From NCBI GenBank assembly GCA_023231115.1, contig JALNWA010000004.1, forward strand, positions 11,289 through 75,288: DNA of 64,000 nt, written 5' to 3'. This stretch comes from Candidatus Altimarinota bacterium. Lineage in GTDB: Bacteria; Patescibacteriota; Gracilibacteria; UBA1369; LOWO2-01-FULL-3. The translations under genes and the position numbers were made by a program. This document shows positions 17,582 through 26,273 of this stretch, one piece after another (position 1 is the stretch's first letter; every line of letters begins with the position of its first letter). The notes beneath the pieces were generated by a model, which saw only the letters and a program-made list of their open reading frames with translations, was not told where the DNA came from and ran no database searches.

Positions 17582-18505
17582 TCAAAAATTGACAGTACTT
17601 TCCGTAATCAAAAAAATCAAATAAAGCCCGATTAAAATAAGCCCTTCCCTCATAGACAAAGCCTTGTCGTTCTTCATTAAATAGAACAGAATAACCGTTG
17701 CGACAAGCATAAAAACTCCTGTCACATATATAATTCTCAAAGGAAATTCAAAAGGATTTACCACGGCAACAATTCCAACCAAAATCACAGCATCTGTTAT
17801 TACAGTTCCCAAAATATCTCCAAGTGCAATTTCATCTTCCCTCTTCCTCACGGCCTCAATCGAGAAAAATAATTCCGGTAAAGTTGTTCCCAAACTTACA
17901 GCAAACAATCCGATTAAAATTGGATTTATTTCCAAAATATTTGCCATTTCCAACCCGGATTCAACTATTAAATAAGCGCCTACCAAAAGCAAACCCATAC
18001 TAAGAATCAAATAAATAAAATTCTTAATATTAAAACAACATTTTACGTCTGAATACATTTCTTTATCTTTCTTCAACAACCAATAATAAAACAAGACACC
18101 AATCCCCACCAAAAGAACTCCCTCGCCCCTTGAATACGCGCCATCAAGCCCTAAAATCAAAGGGCAGAGCATCGTTAAAATATAGAGATAACTATTATTT
18201 ATAATCTTACTTTTAATCTTAAGATTACGTCTCGCAAAAAATACAATAATTGCAAAAATCAAAGTCAAATCAGCAACATTTGAACCAAACAATGTTCCAA
18301 GGCCAAGAGACGGTTCACCTTCTAATGCAGACATAACAGAAATAAGTCCTTCCGGCAAAACAGATATACCGGCTATAATCAAAAATCCAACCAAATGTTT
18401 TGAAATCTGCAAATCGCTGGCAACACGTTCAGAATATTTCATTGATACACTTGCGCTTTTCACCATCAGCACAAGGGCCGAAATAAATATCAAAAAACTT
18501 AACAT
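17582..18505 (-). CDS. Sodium/calcium (cation/cation) exchanger, CaCA family
   Basis: 307 residues, ten or eleven membrane helices. The two inverted alpha-repeats that form the ion path are clear: GISVLPEGLISVMSALEG with LGTLFGSNVADLTLIF, and AVSLGTTLPELFFSIEAV with GDILGTVITDAVILVG. Family members exchange Ca2+ (or other cations) for Na+ or H+. The first repeat has LPEG where many have TSLPE, but the acidic residue is kept. The 5' leader holds a TTTTTA low-complexity run directly before an AAGGA-like site. Confidence 0.93.
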   Translation of the reverse strand: MLSFLIFISALVLMVKSASVSMKYSERVASDLQISKHLVGFLIIAGISVLPEGLISVMSALEGEPSLGLGTLFGSNVADLTLIFAIIVFFARRNLKIKSKIINNSYLYILTMLCPLILGLDGAYSRGEGVLLVGIGVLFYYWLLKKDKEMYSDVKCCFNIKNFIYLILSMGLLLVGAYLIVESGLEMANILEINPILIGLFAVSLGTTLPELFFSIEAVRKREDEIALGDILGTVITDAVILVGIVAVVNPFEFPLRIIYVTGVFMLVATVILFYLMKNDKALSMREGLILIGLYLIFLITESTVNF

Positions 18506-18541
18506 TCCTTTTTATTTTTATTTTTATTTTTATATCGCAAT

Positions 18542-18570
18542 ATTATAGCACAAATCGCCATAAAAGTAAA
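18542..18570 (-). promoter_or_regulatory. Sigma70-type promoter for the exchanger gene
   Basis: Minus-strand TTTACT (18570-18565), a 17-base spacer, and a consensus TATAAT (18547-18542), about 37 bases before the ATG at 18505. Confidence 0.55.
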
Positions 18571-18582
18571 CAACCAACCTTT

Positions 18583-19287
18583 TTATCTTGGCATCCTAAA
18601 TGGCCTTATTTCATCAGCCTGAAATTTTCCGGGACTTATCATTTCCCCCACAGCCTTAATCCGATTGCCGACAAAGAGATTTTTATCAATACGCCCTTTC
18701 CCAATTTTTATTTTTTCTATGTTAACGTCCCAAACATTTTCCATAACATCTTCCAAAATGATAGCCTTATCTCCTTCAAGCTTAATGATAACTCCAGAAA
18801 TAACCCCTCTATCAGGAACATTCCAAATCATTTCCCTGCCCCTATGCATATTCTCATAAAAAGGCATTTGTAGAAAAAATTCATCTGCACGTTCAGAAGT
18901 TTTGAAAAAATAAAGACCAGCGCCAAGAACAAAAGCGATAATCAAGCTTGTTCCAACAATAATTCCTCCGCCATACCGATATCCTTTTCTTGTATTTTTA
19001 AAATCGAAATAAACAAAAACAAAAAGTAAAACAGCAATAAGCAACCAAAAATACGGGACAATTTTAAATAAACCAAAACCCACGGCAGGGGCAACTCTAG
19101 GCAAAAGATCCAAATCCATATTTATAATCTGGAACATAACCATAGACACAGCAAAAGACCCAAGAACAATAGCCAAAACCAAAGACACCCAAACAAAAGC
19201 TCTTTTGAAAACAAAACGCCATTTAGGAATTTTTTCAATCCCCTCTTTTTTCAATTTCTCTATTATTTTTTCAGATATTTTTGACAT
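18583..19287 (-). CDS. Membrane protein, probable partner (anti-sigma-like) of the ECF sigma factor
   Basis: 234 residues. The N-terminal 30 residues are charged and cytosolic. Three membrane helices follow, at about 33-54, 76-96 and 106-128. The last 75 residues form a strand-rich domain (GVISGVIIKLEGDKAIILED, then VGNRIKAVGEMISPGKFQAD). It begins 3 bases after the sigma factor stop, so the two are co-transcribed, the usual layout of ECF sigma and anti-sigma pairs. No classical zinc anti-sigma motif is present, so this role is inferred from position. The C-terminal domain resembles the DUF5666-like protein at 24285-24710. Confidence 0.75.
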   Translation of the reverse strand: MSKISEKIIEKLKKEGIEKIPKWRFVFKRAFVWVSLVLAIVLGSFAVSMVMFQIINMDLDLLPRVAPAVGFGLFKIVPYFWLLIAVLLFVFVYFDFKNTRKGYRYGGGIIVGTSLIIAFVLGAGLYFFKTSERADEFFLQMPFYENMHRGREMIWNVPDRGVISGVIIKLEGDKAIILEDVMENVWDVNIEKIKIGKGRIDKNLFVGNRIKAVGEMISPGKFQADEIRPFRMPR

Positions 19288-19290
19288 AAA

Positions 19291-19869
19291 TTATGAATTA
19301 AGAAAATTTAATTTTTCTTTTAATTGTTTTTTTGCGCGATTTATCATCACAGAAACAGAATTTATAGGCCTCTCCAAGATATCACTTATCTCCTTATAAC
19401 TTTTTTCCTCCAAATAATAAAGCACCAAAACTTCTCTATATCCCTCAGGCAATTCCAACAAAACAGCCCTTACTTTTTTTGAGATATTTTTACTATCAAG
19501 TTCTTTTGGCAAATCAGAATTCCCTGGCATAAGATCTATGAAATTCTTATAAAATTCATCGTCATCGATACTAATAAATTTAGGCCCGTTATATGATTTT
19601 CTTATATAACTTATAACTACATTATGCGTAATTTTATAAATCCAACTCGAAAATAAAAATTGAGAATCAAAATCATTAAGATTCTGATAAACCTTAACAA
19701 AAACTTCTTGCAAAAGATCTTCGGCAGTTTCCTTACCCAAAGAAGCAATTCTTAAAATATAACGCATCAATTTTGCCTCATATCTCTCAACCAATTCCTC
19801 AAAACAAGCATCGTTATCCAGACTTAGCTTCACAATCTCCGCATCTGTCTTATTTTTTAAATCTTGCAT
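19291..19869 (-). CDS. ECF-type RNA polymerase sigma factor
   Basis: 192 residues from the ATG at 19869 (a TTG at 19884 lies in a terminator hairpin and is rejected). Region 2 is seen at about 20-90: FEELVERYEAKLMRYILRIA, then AEDLLQEVFVKVYQNL and FSSWIYKITHNVVISYIRK. Region 4 follows a linker: LPEGYREVLVLYYLEEKSYK, then EISDILERPINSVSVMINRAKKQLKE, the helix-turn-helix that reads the -35 box. No region 3 is present, which defines the ECF class. The likely target promoters are the matched pair at 20405-20431 and 20453-20479. Confidence 0.95.
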   Translation of the reverse strand: MQDLKNKTDAEIVKLSLDNDACFEELVERYEAKLMRYILRIASLGKETAEDLLQEVFVKVYQNLNDFDSQFLFSSWIYKITHNVVISYIRKSYNGPKFISIDDDEFYKNFIDLMPGNSDLPKELDSKNISKKVRAVLLELPEGYREVLVLYYLEEKSYKEISDILERPINSVSVMINRAKKQLKEKLNFLNS

Positions 19870-19882
19870 ATAGAGAGTATAC

Positions 19883-19915
19883 AAAAGGGGCTAACTAAAT
19901 TGAAAGCCCCTTTTT
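19883..19915 (-). terminator. Terminator between the secreted-protein gene and the sigma factor gene
   Basis: AAAAGGGGCT (19883-19892) and AGCCCCTTTTT (19905-19915) form an inverted repeat with a 12-base loop and T-rich flank. It should end transcription of the 19925-20362 gene before the sigma operon. Confidence 0.7.
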
Positions 19916-19924
19916 GATATTTAA

Positions 19925-20362
19925 CTATTTAACAACTTCTGCTGCCTCACCTTCGTCCATCATACGCGGACCACCATGTCTTCCTCGACCTTCAGGTCCA
20001 CCTTTTCCTTCAAATCCAAATCCTCCCATTTTTTCCACTCCAAGATCTGAAAGAATTTGTCTTGATTCAGCCATCAATTGATGAGCTTTTGAAAATTTAG
20101 CAAAATTATCTTTAGTGATAACTTCCAAAATTTCAGGATTTCTGTCATTTGCGGTCATAAGACTATACCAAGTGTCATAATCTCCAGCTTCAACCGCTGT
20201 TTCTATTTTTTCACGCTCAACCTGCATTTCCTCAAACCTAGCCTGTCTTTCCTCGTCAGTAAGCCTAGCAGGCTTTGTGTCTTGAGCAAAAGCTGAAGTC
20301 GCAGTGACAGTTAAAACCGCCAAAGCCAAAGCTGTCATTACAAGATATTTCTTTTTTTCCAT
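19925..20362 (-). CDS. Small secreted protein, predicted ECF sigma target
   Basis: 145 residues with a clear Sec signal peptide (KKKYLVMTALALAVLTV, with cleavage expected after the ATSAFA motif near residue 26). The mature part is helical and charged (LTDEERQARFEEMQVEREKI), then ends in a Gly/Arg/His-rich tail (GGPEGRGRHGGPRMM). It may act outside the cytoplasmic membrane, by analogy with small stress proteins of the CpxP/Spy type, but no homology to those can be claimed. It is divergent from the MacA-like gene, and both carry the same ECF-type promoter. Confidence 0.85.
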   Translation of the reverse strand: MEKKKYLVMTALALAVLTVTATSAFAQDTKPARLTDEERQARFEEMQVEREKIETAVEAGDYDTWYSLMTANDRNPEILEVITKDNFAKFSKAHQLMAESRQILSDLGVEKMGGFGFEGKGGPEGRGRHGGPRMMDEGEAAEVVK

Positions 20363-20404
20363 TTTTTTTGATTAATAAATATTTTTTGCAGCTGCAACAA
20401 ATAC

Positions 20405-20431
20405 TACGCATTTGTTTAAAGTTTTCTTACA
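20405..20431 (-). promoter_or_regulatory. ECF-type promoter of the secreted-protein gene
   Basis: Minus strand: TGTAAG (20431-20426), 17 bases, CGTA (20408-20405), followed by the ATG about 43 bases on. The -35 box with four following A residues is identical to that of the divergent promoter at 20453. The form resembles the Bacillus SigX/SigW promoter types (TGTAAC or TGAAAC with a CGTA/CGAC -10). Confidence 0.7.
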
Positions 20432-20452
20432 AAGAAATTTGTCATAAAAAAA

Positions 20453-20479
20453 TGTAAGAAAATCAAATCAACATACGTA
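20453..20479 (+). promoter_or_regulatory. ECF-type promoter of the MacA-MacB operon
   Basis: TGTAAG (20453-20458), 17 bases, CGTA (20476-20479); the ATG is at 20524. It is identical in boxes and spacing to the divergent promoter at 20405-20431. A TATAAT-like string (20478-20483) overlaps but has no matching -35. Confidence 0.7.
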
Positions 20480-20523
20480 TAATATTTCAGGGCACATTTT
20501 TTTATTTATAAATAATCTTTTAA

Positions 20524-22332
20524 ATGAACACCATTCGAAATTTATTAAAGAAAAAATCAATAATAATTGTAATAACATTAATCGCAATACTGGGCGGTTA
20601 TTTCGGATATCAAAATATGAAATCCATAGGTACAACTCCTGAATATATAACAGAAAAAGTCACAAAAAGCACATTAATAAACTACGTCAACGGAACAGGA
20701 CAAGTTTCAAGTGCAACACAAATAGACATAAAACCAAAAGTTTCCGGCGAAATTATTCAAGTTTACGTAAAAAATAATCAGGAAGTGAAAGCCGGAGACG
20801 CGCTAATTCAACTTGATTCGAGTGATGCTTCAAAAACCGTAAGAGATGCCAAACTAAGTTTGGACAGCGCAAAAATTTCACTAGAGAAATTGACTGCACC
20901 GACAGATGAACTTTCCTTATTGCAAGCCCAAAACTCACTCACAAATGCGAAAGACACTCTTGAAAAATTGAAACTTTCACAACAAACTGATTACCAAAAC
21001 ACACAAGATGATTTAACCCAAACAAAAGAAGATTCTTTCAACAAAATATCAGACGCATTCCTCGATTTACCCACAATTATAACAGCGTTGGACGGAGTTC
21101 TACATGATTACAAATTCTCCACAAATCAAAATGTAAGCTACATACTAAACATGTTCAACACAGAAAACAGAAGTGAAATAGAAATTTTCATTAACAATGC
21201 AGAGAGCGATTACAATACGGCAAGAGCAAAATACAATAAAAATTTTACAGACTACAAAAACACGAGCAGATATTCGGATGATATAGAAATAGAATCATTG
21301 CTTTCAGAAACTTTGGAAACCACAAAAAGCATAGCACAAACAGCAAAAAGCTTGAGCAACATGCTCGATTATTTTGTTGATTACATGAAAAGAAAAAACT
21401 GGGAAATACCAACAGAAATCAAAACATATCAAACCAACGTTGGGACATACATTGGACAAATAAACACACATTTATCAAACCTACTATCTCAACAAAACAC
21501 TCTAAAAAATGCAAAAAACTCACTAACAGAAATGGATCAAAATAATCCTTTGGATTTAGCATCAGCGGAACAATCGGTAAAAGAAAAAGAAGCCGCACTT
21601 TCGGACTTACAAAATGGGACAGGAAGTTTAGACCTAAGAATGCAGGAAATCAGTGTCCAACAAAAAGAAAATTCACTTTCAGATGCAGAAGAAAAATTGG
21701 CGAATTACACAGTTCGAGCACCATTTGCAGGTATTATCGCAAATCTTACAGCAACAAAAAATGACGTTGCATCTTCAGGAAGTTCAATCGCCACGTTACT
21801 AACCAAACAACAAATCGCGGAAATTTCATTAAACGAAGTAGACATTGCAAAAATTCAAGTCGGACAAAAAGCCACATTAACATTTGATGCAATTGAAGAA
21901 TTAAGCATAACCGGAGACGTTGTAGAAGTAGACACAATAGGAACAGCAAGCCAAGGAGTGGTCTCATACAACGCAAAAATAGCATTCGACACACAAGACA
22001 GCAGAGTAAAATCCGGGATGAGTGTTTCTGCAGACATAATAACTGAATCGAAAACCGACGTCTTATTAATCCCGATGGCGGCAGTAAAATCTCAAGATGA
22101 CGGAACATCATATGTCGAAATAATAGACGGAACAACAATAAAACAACAAACAGTGGAAGTTGGTGAATCAAACGACACTTCAACTGAAATAATAAGTGGA
22201 ATTAAAGAAGGAGATCTTGTTGTCACACAAACAATAACCGCTTCAACAAATACCTCTACAAGTTCCACCAAACAGCAAAGTATATTTTCCTCTTTCGGAA
22301 GCGGCGGTGGACCAAATGGAACCCCTCGCTAA
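20524..22332 (+). CDS. MacA/HlyD-type membrane fusion protein
   Basis: 602 residues. It has an N-terminal membrane anchor (SIIIVITLIAILGGYFGYQ) and the split biotinyl-lipoyl domain: first half VNGTGQVSSATQIDIKPKVSG, second half YTVRAPFAGIIANLTATKND. In between is a long coiled-coil hairpin of about 280 residues, much longer than in E. coli MacA. A beta-barrel and membrane-proximal domain follow (ISLNEVDIAKIQVGQKATLT, then IPMAAVKSQDDG). It would link the MacB-type permease to the outside. First gene of a four-gene operon (adaptor, ATPase, permease, DUF5666-like), with an ECF-type promoter. Confidence 0.93.
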   Translation: MNTIRNLLKKKSIIIVITLIAILGGYFGYQNMKSIGTTPEYITEKVTKSTLINYVNGTGQVSSATQIDIKPKVSGEIIQVYVKNNQEVKAGDALIQLDSSDASKTVRDAKLSLDSAKISLEKLTAPTDELSLLQAQNSLTNAKDTLEKLKLSQQTDYQNTQDDLTQTKEDSFNKISDAFLDLPTIITALDGVLHDYKFSTNQNVSYILNMFNTENRSEIEIFINNAESDYNTARAKYNKNFTDYKNTSRYSDDIEIESLLSETLETTKSIAQTAKSLSNMLDYFVDYMKRKNWEIPTEIKTYQTNVGTYIGQINTHLSNLLSQQNTLKNAKNSLTEMDQNNPLDLASAEQSVKEKEAALSDLQNGTGSLDLRMQEISVQQKENSLSDAEEKLANYTVRAPFAGIIANLTATKNDVASSGSSIATLLTKQQIAEISLNEVDIAKIQVGQKATLTFDAIEELSITGDVVEVDTIGTASQGVVSYNAKIAFDTQDSRVKSGMSVSADIITESKTDVLLIPMAAVKSQDDGTSYVEIIDGTTIKQQTVEVGESNDTSTEIISGIKEGDLVVTQTITASTNTSTSSTKQQSIFSSFGSGGGPNGTPR

Positions 22333-22348
22333 CAATTAAAAATACAAA

Positions 22349-23038
22349 ATGATTAAATGTGAAAATTTAACAAAAATTTATAAAAACGGAGAAGCCGAAA
22401 CATTAGCTTTGGAAAATGTTTCATTTGAAATAGAAGATGGTGAATTCGTAGCCATAATGGGCCCTTCAGGAAGCGGGAAATCCACACTCATGCATCTTCT
22501 TGGCGCACTCGACACTCCGACTTCAGGAAGCTATTTTTTGGACAACAAAGACATTTCTAAACTATCAGATGATGAACTGGCAGACATTCGCAAAGATAAA
22601 ATCGGTTTTGTTTTTCAATCTTTCAATTTGCTCGCCCGCGTTTCAGTTTTAAGAAATGTCGGATTACCTCTGATTTATGCAGAAATACCAAAAGAAAAAC
22701 GAGAAGAATTAGCGATAAAAGCCTTGATAAACGCAGGGATGGAAGAAGACAGATTTCATCATCTTTCAAATCAACTTTCAGGAGGACAGATGCAACGTGT
22801 GGCCATCGCACGAGCACTGGTAAACAACCCAAGCCTTATTTTGGCGGACGAACCGACAGGAAATCTGGACACAAAAACAGGAGAAATAGTTTTAAATACC
22901 TTCAAAGAACTACACAAACAAGGAAGAACAATAATACTTATCACTCATGAACCTGATGTTGCAGAACATACCAACAGAATTATACACATCTTAGACGGAA
23001 AAATACTTTCCGATAAAAAAATTAAACATGAAAATTAA
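22349..23038 (+). CDS. ABC transporter ATPase, MacB/LolD type
   Basis: 229 residues, one complete nucleotide-binding domain. Walker A is GPSGSGKST (about residue 38), the Q-loop is FVFQSFNLL, the signature is [15 protein letters not shown], and Walker B is [12 protein letters not shown] with the switch His in LITHEP. The sequence is typical of the LolD/MacB/FtsE class that powers mechanotransmission rather than direct transport. Its 3' end overlaps the permease gene by 11 bases, so the two are translated together. Confidence 0.96.
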   Translation: MIKCENLTKIYKNGEAETLALENVSFEIEDGEFVAIMGPSGSGKSTLMHLLGALDTPTSGSYFLDNKDISKLSDDELADIRKDKIGFVFQSFNLLARVSVLRNVGLPLIYAEIPKEKREELAIKALINAGMEEDRFHHLSNQLSGGQMQRVAIARALVNNPSLILADEPTGNLDTKTGEIVLNTFKELHKQGRTIILITHEPDVAEHTNRIIHILDGKILSDKKIKHEN

Positions 23039-24251
23039 AGATTTATTTGAAGAAACATATTTTGCGCTATCTATAAATAAAGCCAGATCAGGACTTACAA
23101 TTCTGGGAATTGTGATTGGAATAGGTTCTGTTATTGCGATGGTTGCAATCGGACAAGGCGCACAAAGCTCTATTGAATCAAATATTCAATCAATAGGCTC
23201 AAATTTAATAATGGTAATGCCGGGACAACAAAAAGGCGTAGGGATGAATGTAAGTAGCGGCAGAGGATCAGCTAAAACTCTAACAATAGACGATGCAGAC
23301 GCAATCGCAGAAGAAATACCAATGGCTTCTGCAGTAGCTCCGGATTCTTCAAGTCGTTATCAAGTCACTGCAAAAGGGAAAAACACAAATACACAAGCAG
23401 TTGGAACAGTACCTGCATACGGTATCGTGAGAAATATAGAAATAGAAACAGGGAGTTTTATCACGAATTCACACGTCAAAAGCAATTCAAAAGTGGCTGT
23501 ATTAGGCCCTACAACAGTTGAAGATTTATTCGGAACAAATGCAAATCCAATAGGACAATCCATACGAATAAATAAAATCGAATTCAAAGTTATCGGGGTA
23601 ACAAAAGCAAAAGGCGGATCAGGAATGTCAAATCAAGACGACATGATTTTTATACCGATAACAACAGCACAGCGTTTTCTTACGGGAGGAGATTACGTTA
23701 GTACAATCAGCATACAAGCAAAAGACCAAGAATCAATGACATCAGTCCAAGAACAAGTCACAACTTTATTATTACAAAGACATAACATCAGCGACCCAAA
23801 TTCAGCAGATTTCAGCGTAATGAATCAATCAGACATTGTTGCAGCGGCAAGCAGTGTTACGGGAATATTTACAATACTTTTAGCGTCAATTGCAGGCATT
23901 TCACTGCTCGTCGGAGGAATTGGAATTATGAATATGATGCTTACAAATGTAACAGAACGAACAAGAGAAATCGGATTAAGAAAAGCGATTGGAGGAAAAA
24001 GCAAAGACATCTCAATGCAATTTTTGGCGGAAGCGATAATGTTAACTTTTTTGGGAGGATTTTTCGGAATAATTCTTGGCTGGTTAATAGCGACAATAGC
24101 CAGCAAATTTGCAAATATCGCCACAGAAATTTCATTATCTTCAATCGTTATGGCCTTTGGAGTTTCAGCGGCTATTGGAATTATTTTCGGATACTACCCT
24201 GCCAAAAGAGCATCAAAATTAAATCCGATAGAAGCATTACGTTATGAATAA
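23028..24251 (+). CDS. MacB-type ABC permease (FtsX-like)
   Basis: 407 residues. One N-terminal helix (SGLTILGIVIGIGSVIAMVA) carries a large external MacB periplasmic core domain of about 230 residues. The C-terminal FtsX domain follows with three helices: ILLASIAGISLLVGGIGIMN, then LGGFFGIILGWLIATIAS, then AFGVSAAIGIIFGYYPAKRA. The motif NVTERTREIGLRKAIGGK between them is the coupling region of this family. With the MacA-like protein and the ATPase it forms an export system, possibly for peptides, lipids or toxic molecules. Confidence 0.95.
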   Translation: MKIKDLFEETYFALSINKARSGLTILGIVIGIGSVIAMVAIGQGAQSSIESNIQSIGSNLIMVMPGQQKGVGMNVSSGRGSAKTLTIDDADAIAEEIPMASAVAPDSSSRYQVTAKGKNTNTQAVGTVPAYGIVRNIEIETGSFITNSHVKSNSKVAVLGPTTVEDLFGTNANPIGQSIRINKIEFKVIGVTKAKGGSGMSNQDDMIFIPITTAQRFLTGGDYVSTISIQAKDQESMTSVQEQVTTLLLQRHNISDPNSADFSVMNQSDIVAAASSVTGIFTILLASIAGISLLVGGIGIMNMMLTNVTERTREIGLRKAIGGKSKDISMQFLAEAIMLTFLGGFFGIILGWLIATIASKFANIATEISLSSIVMAFGVSAAIGIIFGYYPAKRASKLNPIEALRYE

Positions 24252-24284
24252 TTATATTTTTAAAATTTAATAAAAAATTTTTTT

Positions 24285-24710
24285 ATGAAAAAACACATAC
24301 CATACATAATAATAGGAATATTATTAATTGTAGCCGTTTTTTACGGCGGAATGAAATTCGGACAAATTCAAAACCCATCAACCAAAGGCATGCCTCAAGC
24401 AGGAATGCCCTCAGGAAATAGACAATTCAGCAACAACAAAATGAACAGACCAAATGCGAATGGCGGCCTTTTAAACGGCGAAATCATAAGCAAAGATGAA
24501 AAAAGCATAACAATAAAATTAGACGACGGTGGTTCAAAAATAATATTCTTATCTGAAAAAACGAGCATAGGAAAAACAGAAACAGCAACTCTAACAGACG
24601 TAGAAGTGGGCAAACAAATAACAGCGATGGGCGCAACAAACAGCGACGGAAGCATAACCGCGCAATCTATTCAAATACGACCAAAAACAACAGATGATAT
24701 TCAAAAATAG
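24285..24710 (+). CDS. Membrane-anchored DUF5666-like protein
   Basis: 141 residues. An N-terminal signal anchor (YIIIGILLIVAVFYGGMKFG) is followed by a Met/Asn/Gly-rich linker and a C-terminal strand-rich domain (NGEIISKDEKSITIKLDDGG, then VGKQITAMGATNSDGSITAQ). The pattern of a dGsI..kD..tItIkL start and a VG..I.a.G....G...A..I end matches DUF5666, an OB-like domain of unknown role. It ends the MacA-MacB operon, 33 bases after the permease, and resembles the C-terminal domain of the sigma-factor partner. Confidence 0.8.
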   Translation: MKKHIPYIIIGILLIVAVFYGGMKFGQIQNPSTKGMPQAGMPSGNRQFSNNKMNRPNANGGLLNGEIISKDEKSITIKLDDGGSKIIFLSEKTSIGKTETATLTDVEVGKQITAMGATNSDGSITAQSIQIRPKTTDDIQK

Positions 24711-24780
24711 TTAACAATACCCTTGCCTTTCCTCGCAAAAACCTCTAGTGTAAGCACTAAATATTTAAATTTGCGAAAAA

Positions 24781-26271
24781 ATGGATCACGGAAATGTTGT
24801 TTTAAGATTTGACCAAGTATGTTTTCATTACGACCAAAATAAACCCATTTTAAATGAGGCGAGTTTTTCTGTCCGCGAAAATTCAAAAATAACAATAATG
24901 GGACAGAACGGCGCGGGAAAAAGCACGATTTTTAAATTGATTTTGGGAGCAACAGGAGCAAAAGAAGACATCACGTCCGACATGACACTCAAGCCAATTT
25001 CCGGCAAAGTGCACATTTTAAATGGAGCCTCTGTCGGCATCGGACTTCAAGTTATGCCAAAAAGATTTTTCGAACATACTGTTTTGGAATATTTCGAAAC
25101 AGCATTTTCAGAAAAAACATACAACATCGAAAAATTGATAAAAGATGTTCTGGAAGTTGTTCAATTCTCTACTCCCTTAGACAAAAAAATAAAAGATTTT
25201 TCCGGAGGACAATTGGCAAGACTTCTTCTAGCGTATGCGATTATTCAAAAACCTGACATATTGTTGCTCGACGAGCCGACGAATAATCTTGATACAGAAG
25301 GCATAAATCACCTTACTGGATTTTTAATGAATTACGAAAAAACAGTTATCGTAATTTCGCATGACGCAGGTTTTTTAAATTGTTTCACTGACGGAGTTTT
25401 AAATTTGGACGTTTACACAAAAAAAGTTGAACAATATGTCGGAGATTATTTTGACGTAATAGAACAAATCGCGGGACAAATCGAACGTGAACAAAGAAAG
25501 AATGCTCAACTCGAAAAAAACATTCAGGACAGAAAAGATAAAGTTAATTTTTTCGCACACAAAGGAGGAAAAATGCGCAGACTCGCGAGCAAACTCCGCG
25601 ATGAAGTTGCAGAAGATGAAGAGAATATGGTCGATGTAAAACGCGATGATAAAACAATTAAAAATTTTATTATTCCTGCGCAAACATGGTCTGACGTTGT
25701 CGTAAGAATTTCTTCAGTCGGAGTAATTTCAGATAACAAAAAAATTCCAAAAAAAGTGGAAATGAAACTTTTCAATCGCAGTAAACTTCGAATTACCGGA
25801 CCAAACGGAATTGGGAAAAGCACTCTCCTTAGAGAATTAGCGGCAGGAGAATCAAAAGGAACATCAATCACAGAAGGCGTAAAAGTTGGCTACTATCAGC
25901 AAGATTTCGCAGGTTTAGATTTCGACAAAACTGTTTATGATTCACTCATGGAAGTTGCGGAAGACCCATCAAATGAAAAAATTTATGCAACCGGCGCACA
26001 CTTTTTGCTGACTTCCGAATTAATGAAAAATAAGGTTGAATCACTTTCAGAAGGACAAAAAGGTTTACTCTGTTATGCCCGTTTTGTTTTGCAAAAACCA
26101 GGATTGCTTATTTTGGATGAACCAACAAATCACATAAACTTTCGTCATTTACCAATCATCGCAAAAGCAATCGACGAATACGAAGGAGCGGTAATTTTGG
26201 TCTCACACATGCCGGAATTCATCGAACAAGTCACTCTAAATGAGCTACTCGATTTGCAAGAATTAAAATAA
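24781..26271 (+). CDS. ABC-F family ATPase
   Basis: 496 residues, two ABC domains and no membrane segment. Domain 1 has GQNGAGKST, FSGGQLARLLLAYA and LLLDEPTNNLD. A charged linker (REQRKNAQLEKNIQDRKDKV) follows, as in ABC-F factors that act on the ribosome. Domain 2 has GPNGIGKST, LSEGQKGLLCYARF (a weaker signature) and LLILDEPTNHINF, where the usual LD after the Asn-His is replaced. ABC-F proteins modulate translation or give antibiotic resistance; which applies is unknown. The gap to the previous gene contains a TGTAAG site but with the wrong spacing. Confidence 0.92.
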   Translation: MDHGNVVLRFDQVCFHYDQNKPILNEASFSVRENSKITIMGQNGAGKSTIFKLILGATGAKEDITSDMTLKPISGKVHILNGASVGIGLQVMPKRFFEHTVLEYFETAFSEKTYNIEKLIKDVLEVVQFSTPLDKKIKDFSGGQLARLLLAYAIIQKPDILLLDEPTNNLDTEGINHLTGFLMNYEKTVIVISHDAGFLNCFTDGVLNLDVYTKKVEQYVGDYFDVIEQIAGQIEREQRKNAQLEKNIQDRKDKVNFFAHKGGKMRRLASKLRDEVAEDEENMVDVKRDDKTIKNFIIPAQTWSDVVVRISSVGVISDNKKIPKKVEMKLFNRSKLRITGPNGIGKSTLLRELAAGESKGTSITEGVKVGYYQQDFAGLDFDKTVYDSLMEVAEDPSNEKIYATGAHFLLTSELMKNKVESLSEGQKGLLCYARFVLQKPGLLILDEPTNHINFRHLPIIAKAIDEYEGAVILVSHMPEFIEQVTLNELLDLQELK

Positions 26272-26273
26272 AA

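Noticed and set aside
24741..24766. TGTAAG upstream of the ABC-F gene as a third ECF promoter
   Set aside because: The following CG-containing box is at spacing 19 and reads CGAA, not CGTA; it does not match the pair at 20405-20479.
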